Below are positions 24,701-35,308 of a stretch of DNA of 64,000 nt, piece by piece. Position numbers and translations under genes: made by a program. A model generated the notes under the pieces. It ran no database searches and was not told the origin of the DNA. It saw only the letters and a program-made list of their open reading frames with translations. The stretch's first letter is position 1; the number at the start of each line of letters is the position of its first letter. The DNA is taken from NCBI GenBank assembly GCA_963682025.1, contig OY821518.1, forward strand, positions 9,057,590 through 9,121,589, read 5' to 3'. The DNA comes from Cordilura impudica (Eukaryota > Arthropoda > Insecta > Diptera > Scathophagidae).

Positions 24701-27700
24701 AAATTTTGAGTCAAAAATCTTCAGAGGAATAGATGCTAGAGAAGGACGAAAAAACAATATGTAAATAACGCTTAAAGTGTGTGCAGATAAAACAACTTAT
24801 GTCGACAAAAGTAGTTTTCTTTGTAAGTTGTTATTGCTTGAAAAATGGATTTTTTTTGTTCGTCAACAAAAAGTTAACGGGACTTAGTATAAGAATATAA
24901 CAACGTATCAAGAATAATAGTGACAAAAAATAACAGAAATAAACACACAAGTTTTTATAAGTGGTTATAAACTGAAAATGTACACAAACCAAATTTGAGA
25001 AAAATCTGAGCAACATTTTTGTTTTTTTGATAGATTTAAGTGAAGATCGGGAAGCAGCTCTATATGGGCCCTATGACTAAGAATTATCCAATAGGGATTA
25101 TTTTTGGACTACTGATTAATGGATAGAATAAACACATACAAACCCAATTTTACTAAGATCTATAAGATAATTTGGATCTTATGGCAATTTATGTCGATTT
25201 CATAGGGGTCATTTGCATGGGGACTAGGTCTGAACATGGACCGATTTTCACCAATTTCAATAGCGTTCATGGCCGATAAAAGCTTATATACCAAATTTCA
25301 TCAAAATATATTCATATATGCGACCTGTAGTTTGATTACAAGGTTTACATGGACACACAGACTAACGGACGGACGGACGGACATCGCTAAAACGACTCAG
25401 AAAGTGATTCTGAACCGATCGGTATAATAAAAGATGGGTCTAGGTAAAATATTTTTGGTAGGTACAAACAGCAGCACAAAGTCATTATACCCAAACCACA
25501 TAGTGGTATAGGGTATAAATATCATGACTATGTAAATGACCATATATCCATTACTATAACAGAGACTGCATCGCAAATTTGTCGGAGGTCATTTATTATT
25601 AATGTGAGTACAAAAATTGCCAAAAAAAAATCTTCAAATTCCAAAATCGGCAAAGTCAATCAATCGTTAAGTGTTGCCGGATTTAATTCGAAAAAATCAA
25701 TATTTTTCTCACGGCCAGCTATATGCAGCTTGATCCAGAGTAGGAATGCCAAAAAATTTTATATTTTTGCACCGAATGAAAAAAAAAAAAAATATTGTAT
25801 ATTGAAATAAAAAATAAATAAACTATACAAAATAAAATATTTTAATTTTACAATCCAACTACTTAAGAAAAATTGATTATGAAAACATGCATGTCAATAA
25901 GTCCCGGTAAGTCGAAGCACGATAGGGTATACTAGTATATATCTGTGGTCACAAGCGATAACCGCCTAAGTCGACTTAAGAACGATTTGAGTTATGTATG
26001 CTGTCATATTATACTAAAAACGCTTTATATTTACGTGAAATCCCCATTTCTCTAACACTTTTTATTAAAAAGTTATTAATGAAAACATACTGACCTAAGT
26101 CGTAACAAAGCCCCATTAGATTTATACAAACAGTTATTTTTCTCGAAAGAAGGATTTTCGCCGATTTGAGTTATGTATACTATCATATTCTACTAAAAAA
26201 TCTTTATATTTACGTGAAATCCCCATTTCTCTAACACTGCTTTTTAAAAAGATATTAATACAAATATTCCGACCTAAGTCGTAATGAAGCGCTATTACAT
26301 TTATATAAAAAGCTATTTTTCTCAAAAGCATGATTTTTGAGTTAGGCGGTTATTGCTTGTGACCACAGATATAATTAATACATAATAAAATACATCTCCG
26401 GGCTGAATCGAGAAACTGTTAAGGAAAAATAAAGACAAAGTAATCAAAATTCTCTGAAAAAATTTATTATCTGTCAAGCAATTTGTAGTTGCTCTAAAAG
26501 AATTTAATTGATAGGTTCGTTGGGGTCAAATATAACCAAAATCTTCATAAAGGATTATTTTTAATATAAGAAGCTGTGACTATTTATCGAGGTCTCCTAA
26601 CATGAATAGTACCTCCTAGATTTCGATTGAGAACGACACACGGTTAACCAGTTGTGACTGACTGCCTGCTGAACCTGTGGTTAGGCGACACTACTGACAA
26701 ATGAAATCTCTTGTCAACCTCCCTTGTCACCATCTCTAGAAAGCCAGACGCCATCAATCTCAACAATAAAATACAAATCAACAACCAATTTAAGGTGCTA
26801 CAAGAAAACATTTTTAATATTTAATTAACGACCTAGTGTGGGCGTAGGTAGGTAGACCTTGTTGAGGGCATCAAATAACTATTTTTAAAAGTTGTGAAAC
26901 AAAATTTTTAGTTATTCTGAAAAAAAAAACAAGTAAGAAAATTATAGTCGGTCTAGACCGACTATACGATACCCTATACCATGCGTTTAGAAACCCTATC
27001 ACTTAGGCCCAACTAACTGGACATTGAAAATAAGCAAAAACCAAATTTGAGTGGGATTTTTATTAATTTTTTTGGCTGCAGATATGAAAAAGTTCATATC
27101 GGATGCTATATCTATAAAGGGACTGGGTCCAAAAATGGACCGATCCTGATCATGTTTGGTAAAGTCTCTTGTATTTTGCAAAAATATGTACAAACAAAAT
27201 TTGAGAAGAATCAGTGCAATATTTTTGTTTTTTAATAGATTTAAGTGAAGATCGGGAAGCAGCTCTATATGGGGTCAGAGGGATCATTTTTGGACTACTC
27301 ATTAGTGGATGTAATGAACGCATACAAATCCAATTTGAGTAAGATCTATATGACAATTTGAATCTTATGGCAATTTATGTCGATTTCATATGGGTAATTT
27401 GTATGGGGGCTAGGTCTGAACATGGACCGATTCTCACCAATTTCAATAGCGTTCATCCCATGGCCGATACAAGCTTATATACCAAATTTCGTCAAAATAT
27501 ATTCATACTTGCGACCTGCAGTTTGATTACAAGCTTTACATGGACACACAGACGGACGGACGGACGGACGGACGGACGGACATTGTTAAATCAACTCAGA
27601 AAGTGATTCTGATTCGATCGGTATAATAAAAGATGGGTCTAGGTCAAATATTTTTGGTTGTTACAAACAGCAGCACAAAGTCATTATACCCAAACCACAT

Positions 27701-30700
27701 AGTGGTATAGGGTATAAACATTTTGAATACATTAGAATTTTAAATTTTTAAACGCTTTTAGAAAGAACAATGAAGCTTCCAAAACTTCCAAAGCTTCCAA
27801 ATTAGTGGTGATTTGACGAGTTTTTTCCTGTAATTTTTTTCTTAAAAAAAAATATACAAAAATGTGGCATATTTTTATTCTGAGTAAATTTAAATTTATT
27901 AAAATCAGTTGAAATTTGTTAACGTTATTAAAGTTTTTTTAAAATCTGAAATTTACTTCCCTTAGTTCATTTTCATTACAAATTATAACAAGTTTTTTTT
28001 CTCACTTACTCTTACTCCAGGTAAATTAGTGGTGATTTGACGAGTTTTTTCCTGTAATTTTTTTCTTAAAAAAAAATATACAAAAATGTGGCATATTTTT
28101 ATTCTGAGTAAATTTAAATTTATTAAAATCAGTTGAAATTTGTTAACGTTATTAAAGTTTTTTTAAAATCTGAAATTTACTTCCCTTAGTTCATTTTCAT
28201 TACAAATTATAACAAGTTTTTTTTCTCACTTACTCTTACTCCAGGTGCTATTGAAAGCTTTTCAATTAAAAAATTTGAAAATCGAATGGCTTTTACAATT
28301 CTCATTACATTTGGAAATTTATAAATTTACATGCTTTTATAGAGACTAGCAGATTCCAGCCCTCGAAATTCGAGTGCAAAATCTAGGAAATTTTATTTTT
28401 TCATTAAATAAAGACCCTAAAGTTATGCTAATCAATTATAGCCAATTCACAAATCAACAAAAAACAAGTAAGAAAATTATAGTCGGTCTAGACCGACTAT
28501 ACGATACCCTATACCATGCGTTTAGAAACCCTATCTCTTAGGCCCAACTAACTGGACATAGAAAATAAGCAAAAACCAAATTTGAGTGGGATTTTTATTA
28601 ATTTTTTTGGCTGCAGATATAAAAAAGTTCATATCGGATGCTATATCTATAAAGGGGCTAGGTCCAAAAATGGACCGATCCTGATCATGTTTGGTAAAGT
28701 CTCTTGTATTTTGCAAAAATATGTACAAACAGAATTTGAGAAGAATCAGTGCAATATTTTTGTTTTTTAATAGATTTAACTGAAGATCGGGAAGAAGCTC
28801 TATATGGGGTCAAAGGGATCATTTTTGGACTACTCATTAGTGGATGTAATGAACGCATACAAACCCAATTTGAGTAAGATCTATATGACAATTTGGATCT
28901 TATGGCAATTTATGTCGATTTCATATGGGTAATTTGTATGGGGGCTAGGTCTGAACATGGACCGATTCTCACCAATTTCAATAGCGTTCATCCCATGGCC
29001 GATAAAAGCTTATATACCAAATTTCATCAAAATATATTCATATTTGCGACCTGCAGTTTGATTACAAGCTTTACATGGACACACAGACGGACGGACGGAC
29101 GGACATTGTTAAATCAACTCAGAAAGTGATTCTGATTCGATCGGTATAATTAAAGATGGGTCTAGGTCAAATATTTTTGGTTGTTACAAACAGCAGCACA
29201 AAGTCATTATACCCAAACCACATAGTGGTATAGGGTATAAATATCATGACTATGTAAATGACCATATATCCAGTACTATAACAGAGACTGCATCGCAAAT
29301 TTGTCGGAGGTCATTTATTATTAATGTGAGTACAAAAATTGCCAAAAAAAATCTTCAAATTCCAAAATCGGCAAAGTCAATTAATCGTTAAGTGTTGCCG
29401 GATTTAATTCGAAAAAATCAATATTTTTCTCACGGCCAGCTATATGCAGCTTGATCCAGAGTAGGAATGCCAAAAAATTTTATATTTTTGCACCGAATGA
29501 AAAAAAAAAAAAAATATTGTATATTGAAATAAAAAATAAATAAACTATACAAAATAAAATATTTTAATTTTACAATCCAACTACTTAAGAAAAATTGATT
29601 ATGAAAACATGCATGTCAATAAGTCCCGGTAAGTCGAAGCACGATAGGGTATACTAGTATATATCTGTGGTCACAAGCGATAACCGCCTAAGTCGACTTA
29701 AGAACGATTTGAGTTATGTATGCTGTCATATTATACTAAAAACGCTTTATATTTACGTGAAATCCCCATTTCTCTAACACTTTTTATTAAAAAGTTATTA
29801 ATGAAAACATACTGACCTAAGTCGTAACAAAGCCCCATTAGATTTATACAAACAGTTATTTTTCTCGAAAGAAGGATTTTCGCCGATTTGAGTTATGTAT
29901 ACTATCATATTCTACTAAAAAATCTTTATATTTACGTGAAATCCCCATTTCTCTAACACTGCTTTTTAAAAAGATATTAATACAAATATTCCGACCTAAG
30001 TCGTAATGAAGCGCTATTACATTTATATAAAAAGCTATTTTTCTCAAAAGCATGATTTTTGAGTTAGGCGGTTATTGCTTGTGACCACAGATATAATTAA
30101 TACATAATAAAATACATCTCCGGGCTGAATCGAGAAACTGTTAAGGAAAAATAAAGACAAAGTAATCAAAATTCTCTGAAAAAATTTATTATCTGTCAAG
30201 CAATTTGTAGTTGCTCTAAAAGAATTTAATTGATAGGTTCGTTGGGGTCAAATATAACCAAAATCTTCATAAAGGATTATTTTTAATATAAGAAGCTGTG
30301 ACTATTTATCGAGGTCTCCTAACATGAATAGTACCTCCTAGATTTCGATTGAGAACGACACACGGTTAACCAGTTGTGACTGACTGCCTGCTGAACCTGT
30401 GGTTAGGCGACACTACTGACAAATGAAATCTCTTGTCAACCTCCCTTGTCACCATCACTAGAAAGCCAGACGCCATCAATCTCAACAATAAAATACAAAT
30501 CAACAACCAATTTAAGGTGCTACAAGAAAACATTTTTAATATTTAACAAGTAAGAAAATTATAGTCGGTCTAGACCGACTATACGATACCCTATACCATG
30601 CGTTTAGAGACCCTATCTCTTAGGCCCAACTAACTGGACATAGAAAATAAGCAAAAACCAAATTTGAGTGGGATTTTTATTAATTTTTTTGACTAGAGAT

Positions 30701-33458
30701 ATGAAAAAGTTCATATCGGATGCTATATCTATATAGGGACTTGGTCCAAAAATGGACCGATCCTGATCATGTTTGTTAAAGTCTCTTGTATTTTGCAAAA
30801 ATATATACAAACAAAATTTGAGAAGAATTAGTGCAATATTTTTGTTTTTTAATAGATTTAAGTGAAGATCGGGAAGCAGCTCTATATGGGGTCAAAGGGA
30901 TCATTTTTGGACTACTCATTAATGGATATAATGAACGCATACAAACCCAATTTGAGTAAGATCTATATGACAATTTGGATCTTATGGCAATTTATGTCGA
31001 TTTCATATGGGTAATTTGTATGGGGGCTAGGTCTGAACATGGACCGATTCTCACCAATTTCAATAGCGTTCATCCCATGGCCGATAAAAGCTTATGTACC
31101 AAATTTCATCAAAATACATTCATATTTGCGACCTGCAGTTTGATTACAAGCTTTACATGGACACACAGACGGACGGACGGACGGACATTGTTAAATCAAC
31201 TCAGAAAGTGATTCTGATTCGATCGGTATAATTAAAGATGGGTCTAGGTCAAATATTTTTGGTTGTTACAAACAGCAGCACAAAGTCATTATACCCAAAC
31301 CACATAGTGGTATAGGGTATAATTAACGACCTAGTGTGGGCGTAGGTAGGTAGACCTTGTTGAGGGCATCAAATAACTATTTTTAAAAGTTGTGAAACAA
31401 AATTTTTAGTTATTCTGAAAAAAAAAAAAAAACATTTTGAATACATTAGAATTTTAAATTTTTAAACGCTTTTAGAAAGAACAATGAAGCTTCCAAAACT
31501 TCCAAAGCTTCCAAATTAGTGGTGATTTGACGAGTTTTTTCCTGTAATTTTTTTCTTAAAAAAAAATATACAAAAATGTGGCATATTTTTATTCTGAGTA
31601 AATTTAAATTTATTAAAATCAGTTGAAATTTGTTAACGTTATTAAAGTTTTTTTAAAATCTGAAATTTACTTCCCTTAGTTAATTTTCATTACAAATTAT
31701 AACAAGTTTTTTTTTCTCACTTACTCTTGCTCCAGGTGCTATTGAAAGCTTTTCAATTAAAAAATTTGAAAATCGAATGGCTTTTACAATTCTCATTACA
31801 TTTGGAAATTTATAAATTTACATGCTTTTATAGAGACTAGCAGATTCCAGCCCTCGAAATTCGAGTGCAAATTCTAGGAAATTTTATTTTTTCATTAAAT
31901 AAAGACCCTAAAGTTATGCTAATCAATTATAGCCAATTCACAAATAAACAACAAACAAAGTCATTTTTTTTACAAACACATTAACAAATTTAATAAACAC
32001 ACACATAGCATTGTATAATTTTATGTATGTGTTAGTAGCAAATTTAAATGCAATTTACTCAAAATAAAGGGAAAAATTTAAAAATCTGTAAATCTGGAAA
32101 ACGGTTAAAAAGTAATACCTTTCAAATAATATCAGAGTTCAGAAAAAAACACACACTGAATAAAAAACTCGTACATATATGTAAACAAACATAACTTAGA
32201 CCAACACACACATATTTTTATTTTCATACCAATTATGTTTGTTTTTAAATTTTCTTCGGTGCCCAACACAACCATAACTGTGTTCGTTTTAATATTTCGT
32301 TGTTTACACGAACATTTTTGTATCACATACTTTTTGTTTCAATCACACATAAAGCACACATTTTTGAGTGTTGCTTTATTTGAAGTTCATGTTCTGGTAC
32401 GTGTACTGAAAAAAAACACAGAACATGTACAATAAACAGGTTCGAGTTCAGTTATATTTTAAGTCGTGTTGTGGCTCGTGTAGTAAGAAAAAACAGAACA
32501 TGTACAATAAACAGGTTCGAGTTCAGTTATATTTTAAACACGACTTAACATGTACAATAAACAGGTTCGAGTTCAGTTATATTTTAAGTCATGTTTAAAA
32601 TATAACTGAACTCGAACCTGTTTATTGTACATGTTCTGTTTTTTCTGTAGCACCGTGTTGTTAATAAATCTATTAAATATGTTTATAACATTTAGGAAAT
32701 TATCTACCTCGTGAAAGTACATATTGCTTAAATTAATTTTATTGTTGTATTTTTTTATTTTTGAACAAGTTTCAACCATTGTTTGCTTTAACTTGTCGGC
32801 TTTTTACTTCCTACTTGCTCTATAATTTATTGTATTTTAATTTTCGTATTCTATGATGCCTATGAAATAAATAGAGCAGTTCTTTTGTTGACTAAATATT
32901 CTGCAAGATCAACTCAATATAAATTGTTCCTTACTCGTTGTTGCATTTCGAATAAAATTTTATTTAAAATGGTTCATTATTAGCATTTTTCCATAACAAT
33001 TTCTGTAAACAAATTTTGGGGCCATCAAGTTGCTCGGTGTTTTTTAGTCTTTCGAATTATATATTTATTTTTTATAATAAAACAAATTTATTCGTTTTTG
33101 TAATTAAGTGGTCAATTTCATAGATTTAAACTTTTTTTTAATTTTCTATTTTCAGGTTGTTATTTCACAAAACACACTAGAGATCTTTGTACCAAAAACG
33201 GTATCAAAGGTTGGGTAAAGAATTCAAAACAAGGAACCATTGTTGGAAAAATGCAAGGTCCAAAGGAAGAAGTTGATAAAATGTAAGAGGACATTTAAAA
33301 AAAAAATAAGGGATTAAGACTATTACAATAATAATTTTTTCAGGATTGATTGGTTGTCAACAAAAGGTTCTCCCGGTTGTCAAATTGAGAAATGTGACTT
33401 GCAAAATGTGGGTACATTAAATCGTCTAGATTATAAGAGTTTTGAAATACGATTTTAA
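18775..33458 (+). CDS. Acylphosphatase-family protein, three coding exons and a 14.3-kb intron
   Basis: The coding exons are 18775-18847, 33156-33282 and 33344-33458, with donors GTAAGT and GTAAGA and acceptors TTTTCAG and TTTTTTCAG. Phases agree and the product is 104 residues, close to the usual ~100. The acylphosphatase fold signature is clear: VFGHVQG near residue 20, then GWVKNSKQGTIVGKMQG, then WLSTKGSP, and a LDY-x-x-F C-terminus. These small cytosolic enzymes hydrolyse acyl phosphates. The conserved asparagine (in GWVKN) is present. The catalytic arginine normally following VQG-x-x-F is a threonine here (CYFTKHT), so activity is doubtful unless the neighbouring lysine substitutes. The gene converges on cyclope. 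From memory, Drosophila CG14022 is the likely orthologue. The intron contains most of the transposable elements described from 19 to 32.7 kb. Confidence 0.88.
19270..19500 (+). repeat. Interspersed repeat related to the 8590-9720 flanks
   Basis: Contains TATTTCGCTCATTCACTGTT, AATGTTGCAGAAAAATGTCT and AACTTGAGCGAAG in the same order as the two halves flanking the 8661 element. It is a continuous, uninterrupted relative. Confidence 0.5.
20053..21303 (-). mobile_element. DD41D mariner-like element (rosa type)
   Basis: The ends AAAGGGTGATTTTTTAAGAG (20055) and AGCTAAAAAATCACCCTTT (21285-21303) are inverted repeats; the right one abuts TA. The 1.25-kb interior encodes a transposase on the minus strand. 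The element sits in the left arm of the Tc1-like transposon, so it is younger. Confidence 0.85.
20162..21226 (-). pseudogene. Mariner transposase, DD41D, frameshifted
   Basis: The fragments in order are 21226-20843 (N-terminal helix-turn-helix part, beginning near NRLTNEQRLQVIEFYYQ), about 20800-20449 (middle, HPEKVTVWCGLWAGG) and 20542-20162 (C-terminal third to the natural end). The second catalytic Asp lies in IQQDGATCHT and the third in SCDLTPLDYFLWGY. I count 41 residues between them, giving DD41D rather than the DD34D of classical mariners. The frame changes between blocks and a stop near 20757 make it non-functional. Confidence 0.85.
21538..22527 (+). pseudogene. Tc1/S-like transposase remnant
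   Basis: Starts MGRGKHCTPKKRALIRKIV at 21538, typical of S-like Tc1 transposases, and soon meets a stop. Later blocks read VETIRRRLRDKLN (21810), then MPLIWVFQQDNDTKLTSKVA and WPVQSPDVNPIEYLW (22210-22360), covering the second and third catalytic regions. Several stops and frameshifts are present. Confidence 0.8.
22750..23215 (-). repeat. Inverted copy of the GTCACGCACA block
   Basis: The reverse complement shares the CTGTCTGTCGTGGGGCAACC start and the GATCTGAAACTTGG phrases with 2295-2870, but carries fewer units. Confidence 0.7.
23462..24030. mobile_element. MITE with GGYCWGTCTGCGTAC ends and TAATA flanks
   Basis: Left GGTCAGTCTGCGTAC and right GTACGCAGACAGGCC are inverted with two mismatches. 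TAATA is present on both sides (23457-23461 and 24031-24035), a possible 5-bp target duplication. Inside, TTGCAAAATGTTGCAAAATC-type phrases repeat. The ORF at 23803 is unlikely to be a gene. Confidence 0.6.
24536..24978. other. Unassigned intronic spacer
   Basis: AT-rich, no recognised feature. Confidence 0.35.
24979..25518 (+). mobile_element. R-family repeat, 5'-truncated
   Basis: Begins within R near the ACAAACCAAATTTGAGAAAA phrase and continues to the intact 3' end TAGTGGTATAGGGTATAA. It lacks the palindromic 5' tip. It marks the left edge of the first large duplicate block. Confidence 0.85.
25519..26823. repeat. Large duplicated block, copy 1
   Basis: Matches 29241-30545 at an offset of 3722 bp with only a handful of differences visible by eye (for example CCATTACTAT versus CCAGTACTAT). 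It is flanked on the left by an R 3' end in both copies. Confidence 0.9.
25939..26372. mobile_element. MITE with ATCTGTGGTCACAAGC ends, copy 1
   Basis: Left ATATCTGTGGTCACAAGC plus GATAACCGCCTAA and right TTAGGCGGTTATTGCTTGTG plus ACCACAGATAT are inverted ends, flanked by TA-rich sequence. Inside, a ~177-bp unit beginning GATTTGAGTTATGTATRCT is tandemly duplicated. No transposase is present. Confidence 0.8.
26824..26929. repeat. Duplicated block, segment C copy 1
   Basis: The TTAACGACCTAGTGTGGGCG segment, continuous with the preceding block here. In the second copy it is separated from that block by an R insertion (30547-31320). Confidence 0.85.
26930..27718 (+). mobile_element. R-family repeat, full-length, with matching empty site
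   Basis: Full R copy from CAAGTAAGAAAATTATAG to GGTATAGGGTATAA with a six-unit ACGG run. It is inserted in an A-run. The duplicate locus at about 31425-31434 lacks it, giving a natural empty site. Confidence 0.92.
27719..28464. repeat. Duplicated block, segment E copy 1, with 224-bp tandem duplication
   Basis: The segment starting ACATTTTGAATACATTAGAA. Within it, 27799-28022 is repeated at 28023-28246 with no difference seen. The second copy of segment E (31434 onward) has this piece once. Confidence 0.9.
28465..29240 (+). mobile_element. R-family repeat, full-length, at the duplication junction
   Basis: A complete R copy that separates segment E of the first unit from the repeated block of the second. 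Its 3' flank equals the 3' flank of the R copy at 24979-25518. Confidence 0.92.
29241..30545. repeat. Large duplicated block, copy 2
   Basis: Near-identical to 25519-26823, including the MITE. Confidence 0.9.
29661..30094. mobile_element. MITE with ATCTGTGGTCACAAGC ends, copy 2
   Basis: Same element as at 25939-26372, duplicated along with its surroundings rather than independently inserted. Confidence 0.8.
30547..31320 (+). mobile_element. R-family repeat, full-length, with matching empty site
   Basis: Splits AATATTTAA from TTAACGACC, which are continuous in the first block at about 26815-26832. Comparing filled and empty sites shows no target duplication beyond an ambiguous 0-2 bp of A. 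Confidence 0.92.
31321..31960. repeat. Duplicated block, segments C and E, copy 2
   Basis: Segment C (31321-31432) runs directly into segment E (31434 on) without the R copy found between them in copy 1. The homology to copy 1 ends near 31960. Confidence 0.88.
32418..32647. repeat. Foldback repeat: three direct units and one inverted unit
   Basis: A unit starting ACATGTACAATAAACAGGTT and ending CAGTTATATTTTAA occurs at about 32424, 32499 and 32549 on the plus strand. It is then inverted at 32595-32635. The last pair would form a stem of about 40 bp with a six-base loop (GTCATG). Spacers contain AAGTCGTGTT and its inverse AACACGACTT. Confidence 0.85.
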
Positions 33459-34140
33459 GTTTTTAAATCTAATTTTAAAATTTTAGTAGGCACTATAGAT
33501 TATAAGAACCATTGATCTGTTATTTTGATTTGTAAATTATTTTAAAAAGTAAAACAAAAAATATATATTAAAAAACTCGAATTAACGCTTATTCTAAATT
33601 AATTAGATATTTCATCAAACTAAATTTTTCAGCAAAAAAAAACTTTTTCATAGGTTAAAAAAAATATATATTTTTCAACCATTCATTCTAATATCGTACA
33701 ATTGAGAGCGTAACAAAGGATACCGGTTTTATTCTATAGTCACTCAAAATCTGATTTTTTTTTCGGATAGTAAGAAGTTGGGGTTTTTCAATACAAATTA
33801 TACCAGTATTTACACTTCTTGGAGATGATATACCAAAATCCAAAAAATTAAAAATCTTAAATTTTCACATTTGGTGTATCTGCATCTTATTTTAAAAACA
33901 TGTATTAAAAAAAACCTGATGAAATATGCTTGACCAACATACAGGTTCTTGAAGTTCGTATCTGGAATATTATCTTAAATGAATGTGTCTTATCATTTCT
34001 CAATGTATTAAATATTCAAAAAAAGGTAACTCGTATTATTTTTTTTATAGAATTTCTCTATTATTTTTTTTTCTTGTAATTAATATTGTTTAAAGCTTAA
34101 ACTAGCAATATATAATGGCTAAATATTTCCCATCGTTCGC
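33459..34140. other. Convergent 3' region between acylphosphatase and cyclope
   Basis: AT-rich sequence expected to hold both 3' UTRs and terminators. No coding signal was seen. Confidence 0.4.
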
Positions 34141-34434
34141 TTAACACGATTGGAAACGACCATTGGCCTTCATGCGTTCAAAAGATTTTTGAGCATCATA
34201 ATTCCTAGAAGATACAATCATAACTTTTATCAGAAATAAAATAATAAACTGAGTTACATACTTGTAGAATTCAGCATAGGCCTTCTTTTTGGGTTCGTTA
34301 ACAAATACTTTGAAGGCGATTGTAACAACAGCGGTTAGGCCGATGGCAATAGCCAATTGACGTTTTGTTTGCAAGTTATGCAAACCACGCATAACAGGGG
34401 CAGATCCAGAAGCAGGAGCGGGAGTGTTGGTCAT
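34141..34434 (-). CDS. cype: Cytochrome c oxidase subunit 6C (cyclope), two coding exons
   Basis: The exons are 34434-34262 and 34204-34141, separated by a 57-bp intron (donor GTATGT, acceptor CTTCTAG). Reading through the intron gives an open but false 97-residue frame; splicing gives 78 residues, the expected length for fly Cyclope. The N-terminus is short and Ala/Pro/Ser-rich. One membrane helix follows (QLAIAIGLTAVVTIAFKVFV, about residues 26-45). The matrix/IMS-side tail carries AYAEFYKNYDAQKSFERM and ends GRFQSC. COX6C is a nuclear-encoded single-span subunit of respiratory complex IV in the mitochondrial inner membrane. A likely acceptor (TTTTTTACAG) 20-30 bases upstream of the ATG suggests a non-coding first exon, perhaps near 34655-34700. 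The gene points toward the acylphosphatase and away from Ncoa6. Confidence 0.92.
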   Translation of the reverse strand: MTNTPAPASGSAPVMRGLHNLQTKRQLAIAIGLTAVVTIAFKVFVNEPKKKAYAEFYKYVTQFIILFLIKVMIVSSRNYDAQKSFERMKANGRFQSC

Positions 34435-34802
34435 CTTAACTTTTTTAAAGAAAACTGTAAAAAAGAAAATTTATAAATTAAGGTTACGTAATTTTTTGAC
34501 AACTTTAAAAAGGAAAATAGAATAAATATTGTTAAAAAAATTTTAATTTTCAAACAAATTACAGATATAGAATAGTTCTCATACAGAGTAGTTTATTTTT
34601 TAATAGTATTTACTTAAAAATTTCAGTATTTTCTTACAGAATTACAAAAATTGATACCTTGAATACGCAAAGTTCTCGCTCAGTTATATCTTTCGAAATG
34701 TCATCAATAATTCGTAATCGAAGAGCTATGTTTATTAATTACAGTGGTACCAAATTAAATAAATAAATATTAACTTGGCACCACTTTTTCCGCTATAATA
34801 CC

Positions 34803-35240
34803 CAGTTCACACAAGGCAACTTTTGTTGCGTAATTCTTGAGTTGGTTGGAGAGAGGAGAAAGAAGAGTGTATTTGGTTCGGAGTTGCTTGTAATCGGCAA
34901 GTCGTTTTGTTGTGCAATTCGTAATTATAAACACGAAGTTAGCTGCAGCTTATTATTTGACATTTATTTTTATTCTTTGCTTCGTTGTGAAAAATTATTA
35001 TTATTATTTTATTATTTCATTTTTTCTTTGACTTCCATTTTCTCACACAAATAGATTATTCACTTTGAACCAATAATAAATTCTTTTTACACAAGCTAAT
35101 AAACTGTAAAAAATTTAAGAATTTGAAAGCAAAAGACAACGAAAAGTTGCGGCAATAAATATCTCTGTGTGAACATTAAGACAACTTTAAAAGAGAATTG
35201 AAAAAAAGTTGCGCAACAAAAATTGCCTTGTGTGAACCTA
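34803..35240. mobile_element. MITE with AGTTCACACAAGGCAA ends
   Basis: Left CAGTTCACACAAGGCAACTT plus TTGTTGCG and right CGCAACAAAAATTGCCTTGT plus GTGAACCT are inverted with few mismatches. The ends recall hAT-type tips (CAGTT/TAGGTT). No transposase and no clear target duplication. Confidence 0.65.
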
Positions 35241-35308
35241 AACCTACAAACAAATAAAAGACGTCGAAAAATAACGTCGTCAAAAGTCGCCGTGTAAACA
35301 CAGCCTTA

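Noticed and set aside
27358..27606. Recurrent ~80-residue ORF (MxLMAIYVDFIWVICMG) and partner minus-strand ORFs
   Set aside because: It occurs in every R copy, overlaps ORFs on the other strand, matches no family and decays with the repeat. Openness reflects recent copying.
32549..32635. microRNA precursor
   Set aside because: The stem is too long and too perfect, and is built from a tandemly repeated unit; it fits a foldback repeat better.
34141..34434. A 97-residue unspliced cyclope frame with a second hydrophobic segment
   Set aside because: The extra hydrophobic segment is a 57-bp intron with good GT-AG sites that happens to be open. Removal restores the COX6C sequence and length.
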